NCBI RefSeq assembly: GCF_050436995.1
Contig: NC_134776.1
Span: 11,387,001-11,451,000, forward strand
DNA: 64,000 nt
Reading direction: 5' to 3'
Source: Anticarsia gemmatalis
Taxonomy: Eukaryota > Arthropoda > Insecta > Lepidoptera > Erebidae
In this document: positions 27,201-35,292 of the stretch, one piece after another
Position numbering within the stretch: position 1 is the first letter of the stretch
Layout: every line of letters begins with the position of its first letter
The notes under the pieces: model-generated
Seen by the model: only the letters and a program-made list of their open reading frames with translations
Told to the model about the DNA's origin: nothing
The model's database searches: none
Program-made: the position numbers and the translations under genes

Positions 27201-28148
27201 GTGTTTCTTGCGCTTCATTTACAATTTTTGCGAAGGGGGAATTAATGAGGAAACCTCTTTCTATGAAAAGATGTAAAACTTTGTACAGGGTCAATACTTC
27301 CTCGAACTGGGTTTGATTTTTTATCACATACGGCCAACGTTGGTACTTCTTTGAACAGGTAACTTAGTAGCAGTTTTTCCGGGGACTCAAATAAATTCAA
27401 TTGACCGAATAGTTAACATCGACAGTTTTTAAGATTACGTAGCAAAATGATGGACCATACCCCGTTTTAGGCTGTTAGATACAAACAAGTACAAAAATAA
27501 ATCACGCATCTCCCACGGGAGTAGACAAAGACAAGAGAACGCGACGATTCATACAGTTTTCCAGCTAGTTCCAGCTAAACAATTTATCAAAAATATTTGT
27601 TTTTGTGACGCAGGGGTCTGCAGTAGCCTCTCTAGCGGTGGATCCAAGCGGCCGGCTGTTGGTGTGCGGCCATGACGACGGCTCGTGTGCCCTCCACGAC
27701 GTGCGAGGATCTCGCGCCCTGCAGCGCTTCACTCCACACTCCGGCGACCTGCGCAGTGTGCGCTTTTCGCCAGGAGCGTACTACCTGCTTACTGCGGGAT
27801 ACGATGGAAGAGTTGTACTTACTGATCTGCAAGGTTTGTTGCTGTTTTATTTAAACTTAAGTAGCATATGCCTTTTTTAACGCGCTTTGAAATGCGAAGG
27901 AAATGTCAAATGTCAAAATAATTTGTATTGTGATTGTATTCGCTTTTTTCGTTCTATATCAACGCGAATGAAACAAAACTTGATCGCAATTTGTGTTCCC
28001 AGGTGACCTGACATGCGCGCTGCCGAGTGTGCCAGTGGCTCGTCACCCGGACAAAGTGATTTCAGCGAGGTGGCACCCTGACGACTTCTCGTTCCTGTCC
28101 ACCTCCGCCGACAAGACCGCCGTATTGTGGACGATACCGCCCGTCTAG
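3041..28148 (+). CDS. Wdr47: WDR47 (nemitin)-like WD40-repeat protein, whole gene span
   Basis: Spliced gene. Form A joins 3041-3282, 3365-3791, 10866-11095, 17951-18128, 22442-22585, 24471-24626, 27614-27833 and 28003-28148 (580 aa). Form B replaces the first two exons with 6982-7539 (543 aa). All phases agree and all junctions are GT..AG. The C-terminal 350 residues form seven WD blades matching the vertebrate WDR47 propeller in order and in signature strings such as AVGSNTKTLRICSYP, HHKGSIYCLAWSP and GSQDKTVRFWDLR. Vertebrate WDR47 is a microtubule-associated protein of neurons and motile cilia that works with CAMSAP-family proteins; the same role here is inferred. The vertebrate N-terminal LisH and CTLH domains are not encoded in the window. 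The gene converges on the minus-strand gene ending near 36.3 kb. Confidence 0.9.
3365..3791 (+). CDS. Wdr47: WDR47 form A, coding exon 2 (Ser/Arg-rich linker)
   Basis: The acceptor is AAAGCAG before 3365 and the donor AAG|GTAATT after 3791, ending in phase 0. The encoded region is low-complexity and basic. It has repeated basophilic-kinase-like sites (RRDSLG, KRHSMG, RRDSIS, RKSSIN) and proline-directed sites (HSPSVTPPRRDTPSPTHR), which suggests a heavily phosphorylated disordered linker. It would occupy residues 81-223 of form A. Spliced directly to 10866 it gives a continuous frame into the WD40 domain. No folded domain is visible. The kinase-site reading is inference from motifs. Confidence 0.75.
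3792..6639. other. Intron (form A) with no recognised feature
   Basis: AT-rich intronic sequence. The one compositional anomaly is a GC-rich patch at about 4570-4700, open in more than one frame on both strands, without a convincing acceptor/donor pair in the phase needed by the neighbouring WDR47 exons. I could not support it as an exon. Nothing else stands out. Confidence 0.5.
6640..6981 (+). promoter_or_regulatory. Probable second (internal) promoter and 5' UTR of WDR47 form B
   Basis: A dense CpG patch, roughly 6700-6975, lies inside the large first intron of form A and directly precedes the ATG at 6982. The frame of that ATG is closed upstream by TGA at 6901 and TAG at 6910. No acceptor between those stops and the ATG has the phase required by the upstream exon ending at 3791. 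The simplest reading is an independent promoter with a new first exon. Several overlapping open frames within the patch are shadows of the GC-rich composition. Confidence 0.5.
6982..7539 (+). CDS. Wdr47: WDR47 form B, alternative first coding exon
   Basis: The exon has 186 codons, starting at the first ATG after upstream in-frame stops and ending at CTTTCAG|GTAATT in phase 0, the same phase as exon 3365-3791, so it can splice to 10866. The sequence is disordered in style: a Pro/aromatic-rich start (MKSKPAHYIDAPFRPWPP), a Tyr/Ser-rich middle, an acidic patch (EWEDDDENGN) and two motifs resembling 14-3-3 or basophilic-kinase sites (RSRSLED, RHSMEN). No domain is recognised. RHSM also occurs in the form A linker. 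It could be the first exon of a separate gene, but phase and order favour WDR47. Confidence 0.7.
7540..10865. other. Intron before the first WD40 exon
   Basis: About 3.3 kb of intronic sequence. Reading frames at 7711-8094, 9944-10202 and 10363-10716 are open by chance as far as I can tell: none has bounded splice sites in phase with the gene or a recognisable motif. No repeat was recognised. The intron ends in a good acceptor, TGTTACAG at 10858-10865. Confidence 0.5.
10866..11095 (+). CDS. Wdr47: WDR47 common exon: linker and WD blade 1
   Basis: Enters in phase 0 and leaves in phase 2 (donor CAA|GTAAGT). The first 30 codons are a Gly/Ser/Pro linker. The rest is blade 1, with EDLQAVRCAEFHPNGKLYAV followed by GSNTKTLRICSYP, the strongest WDR47-specific match in the window. 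It corresponds to about residues 224-300 of form A, and it is the point where both alternative N-termini converge. Confidence 0.9.
11096..13269. other. Intron, first part
   Basis: AT-rich sequence with no recognised repeat or supported coding. Short frames such as 11815-12066 lack motifs and splice context. Confidence 0.5.
13728..13757. repeat. Perfect 13-bp hairpin
   Basis: The arm GCCTATAGCCTAT is followed by the loop CTTC and the exact reverse complement of the arm. It lies inside the 13270-14296 element and abuts a second hairpin one base downstream. Confidence 0.9.
13759..13806. repeat. Perfect 22-bp hairpin
   Basis: Two exact 22-base arms (13759-13780 and 13785-13806) flank a four-base CTTC loop. 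The outer bases read AGAGGGATGG and CCATCCCTCT. It has the same loop as the neighbouring hairpin, which suggests a shared mechanism such as snap-back DNA synthesis. A perfect young palindrome of this kind is most likely a replication or transposition product; it is not a credible miRNA precursor on this evidence alone. Confidence 0.9.
14297..17950. other. Intron, later part
   Basis: AT-rich intronic sequence up to the acceptor TTCTTCAG before 17951. Apart from the degraded repeat at 16848-16971, I see nothing supported. Short frames at 14798-15053 and 15489-15701 have no motif. Confidence 0.5.
16848..16971 (-). mobile_element. Decayed Helitron-like fragment
   Basis: It opens ACTAGCTTCTGCTCGTGAC and later contains AACCAAATTTCATCAAT and CAGTAGTTACAGCG, in the same order as the better-preserved minus-strand Helitrons at 46325 and 63634 (ACTAGCTGACC..., CCAAATTTCATGCAA..., TTCAGTAGTTTAGGCG). 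It is heavily diverged with no intact 5' end. Confidence 0.45.
17951..18128 (+). CDS. Wdr47: WDR47 exon: WD blade 2
   Basis: Enters in phase 2 (its first G completes a Lys codon) and leaves in phase 0 at GAG|GTGAGT. It encodes a short Ser/Thr/Pro linker, then KRTKHHKGSIYCLAWSPAGD and LLATGSNDKTVKLMRF, a canonical WD blade that closely follows vertebrate WDR47 at this position, and ends CNLEGQE. About residues 300-359 of form A. Confidence 0.92.
18129..21464. other. Intron between blades 2 and 3, first part
   Basis: AT-rich sequence with only chance frames (for example 18370-18567, 18976-19233 and 19408-19665). No repeat or regulatory structure could be supported before the Helitron at 21465. 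Confidence 0.5.
21465..21714 (+). mobile_element. Complete short nonautonomous Helitron
   Basis: It begins TCTATACTAATATTATAAAG and ends GGTCAGCTAG, flanked by A on the left and T on the right: the A|T insertion, 5'-TC and 3'-CTAG hallmarks of Helitrons. A small GCGCAAC-type hairpin (GACGCAAGCGAAGTTGCGC) lies just before the 3' end, as expected. It has no coding capacity and contains a (TTTG)n run near its 5' end. It is the same family as the minus-strand copies at 46325-46596 and 63634-64000, but shorter inside. Confidence 0.88.
21715..22441. other. Intron between blades 2 and 3, last part
   Basis: AT-rich with a poly(T) run near 22204-22213 and otherwise featureless. The acceptor before 22442 (TTGTCGGCAG) has a rather weak pyrimidine tract, but phase and encoded blade 3 fix it. 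Confidence 0.5.
22442..22585 (+). CDS. Wdr47: WDR47 exon: WD blade 3
   Basis: Exactly 48 codons, phase 0 at both ends, with donor CAG|GTAACT. It encodes MHDGTVRDVCFIEDTSNKTS followed by LLVSGGAGDCKIYVTD. The blade is variant, lacking the terminal WD and ending in TD, as does vertebrate WDR47 in the same place. About residues 360-407 of form A. Confidence 0.92.
22586..24470. other. Intron between blades 3 and 4
   Basis: No supported feature. A CRE-like TGACGTCA lies at 23794-23801 after a poly(T) run, but one 8-mer is expected by chance at this scale. A mildly GC-rich patch at 24010-24170 has overlapping frames but no motif or splice context. Confidence 0.5.
24471..24626 (+). CDS. Wdr47: WDR47 exon: WD blade 4
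   Basis: Exactly 52 codons, phase 0 at both ends (acceptor TTGCGTGCAG, donor AAG|GTATGT). It contains ALSGHSGHILSLYNWGGAMF and the textbook blade end VSGSQDKTVRFWDLR, the most canonical WD motif in the protein. About residues 408-459 of form A. Confidence 0.95.
24627..27613. other. Intron between blades 4 and 5
   Basis: About 3 kb of AT-rich sequence with only chance frames (24694-25002, 25630-25824, 27128-27316). No repeat was recognised. Confidence 0.5.
27614..27833 (+). CDS. Wdr47: WDR47 exon: WD blades 5 and 6
   Basis: Enters in phase 0 after GTGACGCAG and leaves in phase 1 (donor AAG|GTTTGT). Blade 5 is GSAVASLAVDPSGRLLVCGH followed by DDGSCALHDVR. Blade 6 is HSGDLRSVRFSPGAYYLLTA followed by GYDGRVVLTDLQ. 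Both match vertebrate WDR47 closely. The exon is GC-richer than its flanks. About residues 460-532 of form A. Confidence 0.95.
28003..28148 (+). CDS. Wdr47: WDR47 last exon: WD blade 7 and stop
   Basis: Enters in phase 1 after TTCCCAG and ends in TAG at 28146-28148. It encodes RHPDKVISARWHPDDFSFLS and STSADKTAVLWTIPPV, closing the seven-bladed propeller and ending a few residues after the last WD motif, as in vertebrate WDR47. The intron before it is only 169 bases. Confidence 0.95.
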
Positions 28149-29830
28149 CAAACCACTCCGGTCAGGACCCCTTGCTTATAGCGACATACACAAACAAAAT
28201 TCACCGTGCATCACACCAGCTTCCCCACAAACTTTAACATTAAAACAGACAACATAGACATTTAAATATTCGACGAGACAAACACGGTGGGTTTTAGGTT
28301 GGTACTGGCATACAAGAATGAATACTACTAACATGTGGAGTGAAGATATCTAAAGACATTTGTACGTTCGCACACGCCGAGCGATATATTCGAACTGTGA
28401 GTGAGACCGGCTGCGCGATACGATGTGTTATATATTAGATAATACAGGATTTATTTACGACAGTTACAAAAATTCGCCCCTCGCTTTGCACGTAACTGAT
28501 CACCTGTAGGCAATTCATATTCGCTTTTATTACGTCTCTGTAGCGACTGTTTCGCTTACTCACCTCTGGTCATTTATACAATCTCAAATAATAGATAGGG
28601 TCTTAACCTTCGTGGTCGATATTTATGTAGCTATCAATAATAATGTCAGTTGCCTCCATAAGGGTGAACTGATCTGTATTTTTTTTGTAATATAGAACGT
28701 AGGCCTAATATTGACCTATTCTGGAGGGCAGATCTAAAAGTGACAATGGTTGACATCAACCAATACGTATCAATAAAAGTAGTTATCTGCAAAGCTCTTC
28801 ACCAACAATAATATCATATTGCACAATTAACTATAATACCACACATGCTTTGATATGCAAGTTTATGCAAATTTTAAATCCGCCTTTCAGAGTATAGTTA
28901 TAAGTACGACAATGTTTCTTTTTCCAAATCGCAATAATACTTCCTTAAACCATTGATATACAATGTTGACCTTAAACATGTAGCTTCCATACATTAGTCT
29001 AGATTCGTATTTACAATTAGTAATTTTAATATTATGTGTACTATCATTGTTTGTGATTCGGTGTGCTGTACGAATGCTTATAATCTTATTACTTCTGTCG
29101 ATCCAAACAAGAGCTTTAAAGGAGTACAGTCCACTACGTGAGCACTCAGCGTAAAACAATGTTGACTTGGAAAAAGTCGGAGGAACCCTCGATGCGAGTG
29201 AATTGTAAATAGTTTGCGTTATGTAAAGTGTCAAGATGTCATAATATTGGTGTGTTCGCGGTGTACGTGTGGACCAGTCACTCCTGCCTTTGAACATATT
29301 GTACGTAGAAGGCGTAGAAGCAAATACGTCGTGATTGTTTTGTCACAACAACCATAGGCTTAGACTGTAACTGGCTAGGCTCATTAATGTACTGATCTTC
29401 TTTTTATTTTATACACATTTTTAGTTTGCGGTTAAGGATTTTAAATGTTTAGTGATACGGTCTAATTTAGGAGTGCTGGATATCAGTTCAGAGTCCAATG
29501 TCAGTGATCGTTAGTAGACAAAGTTGTCGATTGACAACAGTGACAGTATACCTTGTAGTTGTGTTGTATGAGGCCGTTCACTGCCCACAATTATTTAATT
29601 TGGCTAAGAAACTATTGAACAACCGATTGGTTTTTAAAAATAAGAACAAATTCATAAATATTAAAATTTATATTATGTAAAGCGTGTTCCGTCAAATTAG
29701 TGCGGAATCCCGCTGTGTAAGTAAATAATTATTAATTGTATTAATATTTTAAAGAATCTTAAAGATTATAATGTTACTTAATATAATGTTAATAAATTGT
29801 ATTGCAATATAATTGTGTAAGAGTTTGCAC
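28149..29830 (+). promoter_or_regulatory. WDR47 3' UTR with candidate poly(A) signals
   Basis: The region after the stop holds candidate poly(A) hexamers ATTAAA at 28240-28245 and AATAAA at 28772-28777 and 29791-29796. Which is used cannot be told from sequence. A 136-codon minus-strand frame at 28887-29297 has no motif and is best read as chance within the UTR. Confidence 0.5.
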
Positions 29831-32800
29831 AAATTTAATATCATCGGTACGTATAAAGTTCAGAAAATTATTTGCATAGCTTATTATACCTTGTCAAACA
29901 AGTACTTACATTAAGTAGTGTTTGATATTTATTATTTTTTTATAATCGGATGTGTTATAAATATTGTATATGTTTGTTATCCGTGCGCGATTTATGAGAC
30001 CGACTTGAAGCACCGAATGGAGCGATTGTGATTTTATCATGACAAAAATATATTATTTTTAATATTAATTTATATAGACGTCGTTGTATACTTAGTTCAA
30101 TTTATTATGTTCTTGACATAAATGACGAATATGATGCTATGTAATTGATTTAATTTTAACGAAGATGTCGCTATCGTTCATCGTGTCTAAAGCGCGCGCG
30201 GTTACTTGTACTGTGACCGAACATGAAAAAATATATAAAAATATTTATTATGCTACATTGAACGCATAAAATCCAAATTATAATAAATAATTATAAAAAT
30301 ATACAAAATTTAAACGTCTCAAACTAAACCAACGAACATAAAACTGTAACCAGATCTTTGTTAAACCGAATTTCTTTAACACGTGTATCCATTATTATTT
30401 AAGAATATAATCACATTATTTACAATATATACAAGTATTTTTATTTTACTTCAAACCCTGTTAAATAAGTACAAACCACATTCCATTTTTCCTTACTACC
30501 TTTTACCTTCGTAATAAATGAAGTCTAATGACTTTTCATGGAAAAGTCTTGCTGTTTTAATAGGTAAGTAATGACATTGTCGACCATTTTATAACTTTTT
30601 GTAATTTTAACACAAATAAAAATCAGTAGTACCTATTAAAATCCGTCAGCAAGCTACGGACGTTTTGAATAGGTCATCACCTTTTGAGTCACCGATGACA
30701 TCACTTTGCCCCAGAAGGCCAGAAGCGAGTACAAGCTTGAATGAATAACTTTTATATTATAAACTTACGAATTCTGTTATTCTTTGTTACCATATTAGTA
30801 CGTAGGTATGTGATAATTCAAATTATATCTTCATGGGGCTATTTATGGTTTTCAAATAAGTAACAACCCGGTAACTATTCACTTTCAAATTAAATGTCTT
30901 GTGTTTCTTAATCCAGATGCCTGGGTTTTATCTTATTGTTATATTGATGTTAATTCGCGTATAGGTATAATGATTTTTAACACGAACTGGGCCGTAATCA
31001 ATTTTATTGTGATATACGCGTACTACCTATAGAATATTTAAAACGGCAAGAAAAATATATACTGATCAGATACAAGATTTTTCTAATGAAAACCTAAATC
31101 CATCCAAAATACGTATATTTACTGATGTGGTCGTTTAATTCTCTGGAGTATTCCTGCTTACGACCATTAGCTTTTGTATCATTTGTTGCTTTTTTATTAA
31201 ACTTCACGTTTAATAATTAAATAAGGTCGAAATAATAATATACTTAATGTTCCACTGCTTACCACGGTCTCCTTAAAGAATAGGTACGGGAGTAGTGACG
31301 CTCGAGTTTGCATACTGAATCCGTGAAGGGTCGGTATAAAAACTTTCTTGCTTTTGTTTTTATAAGGATGAACAAACTTTACACAACTTAACTAAATATT
31401 GTATTACGGATCAATGATCACTGTGAAAGGCAAAGGTAAATATTATAAATAAATAAACGATAATTTGATGGTTGGACACGTTTATTAATACAGCAACAGA
31501 CATTGAATAAACAAGGATTTAAATATTCACTAATAATGTGCAACTACCAACTGTTTACGGTTCAACGTACCTGAATATATCTTTCAATTACTTATCTCTG
31601 ACATTCTTTGCTAAAGGTGCTATTTATTTTTTTTGGGTTTTTTTCATTTGCTCATATGATTCATTTATAATTCGATACATTATTATATCCTATGGTATAC
31701 ATGCGTAATTGCGTACATTGAGTTTAATAGCAGTAAGTTACATTTCGAGTTCTCGTCACCAGATATCCGAGAGTGGGCAAAGAGTCCAATTATTCATTTT
31801 AGATTTAGTGCAAAACTCATAATAACATGAAACATCCCAACATTTTAAACAAAAATCGTACATTTAACAAAATGTTTAGAAAAAAACCAAAGCTATAATA
31901 ATTTTAAGGGTTGTCCCAAAATTTTGTAGCGTTTTGTACAAAAGATCGCAGTCGAGGCTAAGTAAAAGCCAAGTTTTCGAAAAATTTACATAGATGTTCA
32001 ATAAATATGACCCAAGTCTCGAATAATTCCCTTACGAACACTCCTAAATATTAGAAATTAGTTATGACTAATCAGTTATTTCATTACTCACTAATAGTAT
32101 ATTTAAATACTTATGGTAACTATTACCTAGTAAACAGTTTAAAGTGAACGTAACATGTGTAAATATAACCAAACCATCACGAATATAACTATGTACTTAA
32201 TGAATAAGTTCCTTGACCATCTCAGTTGTAACAGATCAGATGCAGGTCGGTTGTCCATACCCAACCCGATATGTTTATGTACTTTCCATTTTCTATTTGT
32301 TACTTTGCATAAGAATAAAATTCCACTTGCATGCAATCGTAACTCACAATCGCAAAACCGACGTGCTTCTTTACTCAAGTAAAATGGATACGAAGTGCAT
32401 CGAATCGAATTCAGGTACATTTGTTCCCAGTAATATAAGCTCGCTTGTACCAACAGTACGCTACAACTGAGACAGTTTTAGGAATAGAAATAACTTATGG
32501 ACTAAACTAACAACCTAATAAAAACTTGAAAAATATACCACTTAACTTCTAACAAATACAAACATAACATAAGTAATAAAGCACGTTCTAGAATTTTATT
32601 ACGATTAACAAATCGGAACAGCGATTACTTCAATGATATTGATTTATTATTTGAATATATTGATTATATGTTTGATTAATATTATTATCATAAAACATCT
32701 ACTGACATGTAAGTGTAATATCGATTGAATAATTCTCTGTAATAAGTAGATACGTATGCAATATCATTATGTGACGTGTGAAGAAACAAAATGAAAAGGA

Positions 32801-33322
32801 CAAAGAAAACGAACATTGATCAAGAGAGATCAAAAGATGTCTGAGCTCAGTGGACTCTGAGCTCGAAATAAAATAAAATACAGGATAGAAAAGAAAACTT
32901 TAATGGGAAACGTTTAAATGAAACACAAAAATTAAGTTCAGTATAAATGATAAAACCTTAAATTCGGAGCTTAAAATAAGTTCACTGTGTTGACATAGTT
33001 AACTACAGTATTTTAGAATTAGAATACGTCTACAGAATAGATATTTGTTTGACAAATCTTTTCATGTTTAGCTTCGCTTTACCCTGTTCGTGTACAGACT
33101 GATCGTCTTAAAGAATTGCAACAAAGAGCTAAGAAGCACAGGTAACATAAAAGCTCATAACTTCGGTAATAGAAAACTATCGCCGGAGCTAGGTAACGTG
33201 TACACATAATCAGCTTACAGCCAAGTGGGTCACAATATGATGTGACAAATACAAAACTAATAACATTTTATGTATTTAGGAAAATATTAGAAAATAAAAT
33301 GTGCAACGCAGTAAAAATGAAC
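29831..33322. other. Intergenic AT-rich stretch
   Basis: No gene, RNA gene or recognised repeat. The overlapping frames at 32139-32470 occur on both strands and show no domain or splice context. Confidence 0.5.
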
Positions 33323-33390
33323 TTAACCGATTCATTGCCACCTTCATTTTCGTGAACATTTCAGCCAGGCCCCATTCATTGGTCGGTGGC

Positions 33391-33449
33391 TCACCATTTG
33401 AGCCATCGGCCTCCCTGAAGGATGACTCAACTGATGAGTCATTGGCTCC
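33391..33449. repeat. Left subterminal repeat of the TTAA element
   Basis: The segment from GGCTCACCATTTGAGCC to GATGAGTCATTGGC contains two short palindromes (GGCTCA..TGAGCC and ATGACTCA..TGAGTCAT). It recurs in direct orientation near the right end at about 34505-34570. Paired subterminal palindromes may be transposase-binding sites, which is inference. Confidence 0.7.
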
Positions 33450-33551
33450 TTGTAATGATTTAATGCTTTTCGCCATCATTCGAGCCAGTCTGACAACCAG
33501 AAACGTGTTACTGTGTTCTCCTATTCGAATTTGTGGATAATAAAAGTTAAT

Positions 33552-34195
33552 ATGGCGTTTCAAGGTAGTATTTGTTGGTTTTAATGAAATATTGCAGAGG
33601 TAGTAAACATTTTAGTAGTATTCAATCATTATTTATTATTGTAATATTATTTGTAGATAATCAGGACTACGACGATTTTACTGAATGTAGCCAGGCAATG
33701 TTTACTGATTTCCATGATCAACAAATTGAAGATAAAGAAAATCAAGGTTTTCCAAGCTGTAGTCAATCGATTTTACAAAAAAGTGTACCAAAGAAGCGTC
33801 CATTCACTCAATCTCGTAATAGTTGCAATGTAGTTTCTAACAACAGTTCAGATACTAGCATTGAAGAAATTTTGGACTCTGATGAAGACGAAGATAATAA
33901 AAGAAAAAAAAATAGTTTCCATATGAATGAAAATAAAATGAATAATGAGGTCTCTATAGAAAAAAAAACAGAACATGTTTGCTGTGCAGCAAAAAAATAT
34001 TTTAATGCATTATTCTCTAAGGATTTGGCAGCAGAATTTAATACCCAAGATGAGTTGCCTCCAATTTATGCTCAGTTTGAGCATGATTTAGGCATAATGC
34101 TTGCTTTTAGGTTGAGAAATGTACCAGCAGACAAACGTTTAGAGTGTTATGAGAAACTAATTAATACTGTTAGACAATATGAAGGGAAAGAATAA
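33552..34195 (+). CDS. Two-exon gene for a BESS-like protein carried by the TTAA element
   Basis: Exon 1, 33552-33564 (ATG GCG TTT CAA G), has donor GTAGTA. Exon 2 starts at 33657 after ATTATTTGTAG, and the split codon makes Asp. The product is 183 aa, ending at TAA 34193-34195, with AATAAA hexamers at 34191 and 34204. The sequence is acidic and Asn/Ser/Gln-rich at the start (MAFQDNQDYDDFTECSQAMF). It has basic clusters that could be nuclear signals (PKKRPF, NKRKKN after an acidic run DSDEDED). The C-terminal 45 residues (FEHDLGIMLAFRLRNVPADK and following YEKLINTVRQYEG) resemble the BESS motif, a protein-interaction motif found with MADF DNA-binding domains. No MADF domain is present. It could be a captured host gene or an accessory protein. 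Without the intron the frame opens at 33572 instead. Confidence 0.55.
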
Positions 34196-34504
34196 AGAAA
34201 GATAATAAACAAGACATTTACAATAGCAATAGCTCCTCGAACGAGCAATTATTGTGTTTATAAATTTTATAAATATTTATATATTTATTTGAATATATGC
34301 AACAAATGCTTGTATAGCGATTTAAAAAATATTCAAGATGTTTTGCGGCAGTTATACAAAAGGTTTATGACACCTGACTAATAAAAATATTCTCTAAATT
34401 GAAGGGCCAGGTCTGATATTCACGGAAATGTTTAATGAGATCTGAAAAATGGTAGTTTAAGTGTTTTTTTTTTTTTAATATCCGTTTTTATACAATTTTG
34501 GTTT

Positions 34505-34570
34505 GACTCACCAATTGAGCCATCGGCCTTCCTAAAGGTTTTTTAATGACTCAACTGTTGAGTCATTGGC
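34505..34570. repeat. Right subterminal repeat of the TTAA element
   Basis: A direct counterpart of 33391-33449, sharing TTGAGCCATCGGCC and TGAGTCATTGGC. It includes a palindrome AATGACTCAAC..GTTGAGTCATT and a short insertion of T residues in the middle. Confidence 0.7.
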
Positions 34571-34584
34571 CATGAATCGGTTAA

Positions 34585-34952
34585 ACGGGTGTGATAACGT
34601 CAATGGACCGTAAAACTTCTACCAAAATAGTTCGGTTTCTTTCATAGACCTATTCTTTCGAATATAGGATAATTTTTCACTTGGTTGCTTTATCCTTTCC
34701 ATTTGCCTAAAAGATTACTCAAGTGACATTTGACGAAACTATGATGTATCCTTTCGTACAAACATTTTATTTATACATTTATAAAGTTCAGCAGTGAGAG
34801 TAATAAGGCGCATTTAGCTCAGTAAATGATATTATGTCCGAGCCAACCAAACTAATTTATGGATTCAATACAAACCCACTTGTGCCGTACATATTGCAAT
34901 TATTTTGGCATTACATCTTGTTATATTGAGTTCTGGAAATATCTCCAGTAAT
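34585..34952. other. Short intergenic spacer
   Basis: No gene or repeat recognised between the TTAA element and the SINE-like repeat. Confidence 0.4.
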
Positions 34953-35292
34953 GCAGTGCTCGTGGCTTAGTAAACCACTGCCGGATCGATGTCTGTTTTG
35001 TAGATGGGTGACCATATTATACATCCCAAGTTCCTTCGTGTTTTGGAAGGCACGTTAAATTGTGGGTCCCAGCTGTCATTTTCAAAGATCTTTGACAGTC
35101 GTTAACGGTAGTCAGAAGATTGAGAGTCTGAAAACCAGTCTTACCGAAAGGTATTGCTTTATAACTCAGGTAACTGGGTTGTGGAGGTTCGATACCTACT
35201 CAGTCGCTCCATGAAAAAACTGGTAATCAGCTGCATCTGGTGAGACTGGAAGCAAACTCCAACACAGTTAGAAGAAAGGCTAGGCTGATCTA
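34953..35292 (+). mobile_element. SINE-like lepidopteran interspersed repeat
   Basis: The order of GTGCTCGTGGCTTAGT, GTAGATGGGTGACCAT, GGAAGGCACGTTAAATTGTG, CTGTCATT..TTTGACAGTCGT, a TCGCTCC block and AATCAGCTGCATCTGGT is one I recognise from a very common repeat in moth and butterfly genomes. GATGGGTGACC resembles the internal promoter region of 5S rRNA, which suggests a 5S-derived SINE or a LINE/SINE tail. No coding. The boundaries are approximate and no target duplication was read. Confidence 0.6.

Larger units (their letters stand above)
33323..34584 (+). mobile_element. piggyBac-type element with TTAA ends and a cargo gene
   Basis: TTAA at 33323-33326 and 34581-34584 brackets inverted ends: left CCGATTCATTGCC, right GGCCATGAATCGG, whose complement differs by one base. 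TTAA target duplication with ends starting CC fits the piggyBac superfamily. Total length is 1262 bp. Subterminal repeats lie at about 33391-33449 and 34505-34570. There is no piggyBac transposase (no DDE-domain frame), so it is nonautonomous. It carries the spliced gene 33552-34195. Because TTAA is its own complement, the duplication cannot be separated from one extra step of inverted repeat. Confidence 0.7.

Noticed and set aside
28887..29297. 136-codon minus-strand frame
   Set aside because: It lies in the WDR47 3' UTR/flank, shows no motif, no splice or promoter context and no bias in composition. Best explained as chance.
32139..32470. Overlapping frames of 75-104 codons on both strands
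   Set aside because: Mutually overlapping on both strands, AT-rich and without domain or signal. Not supported as a gene.
33323..34584. PIF/Harbinger assignment for the cargo element (three-base TWA duplication)
   Set aside because: Flanks would be TTA on one side and TAA on the other, which is not a direct duplication. TTAA on both sides fits piggyBac better.
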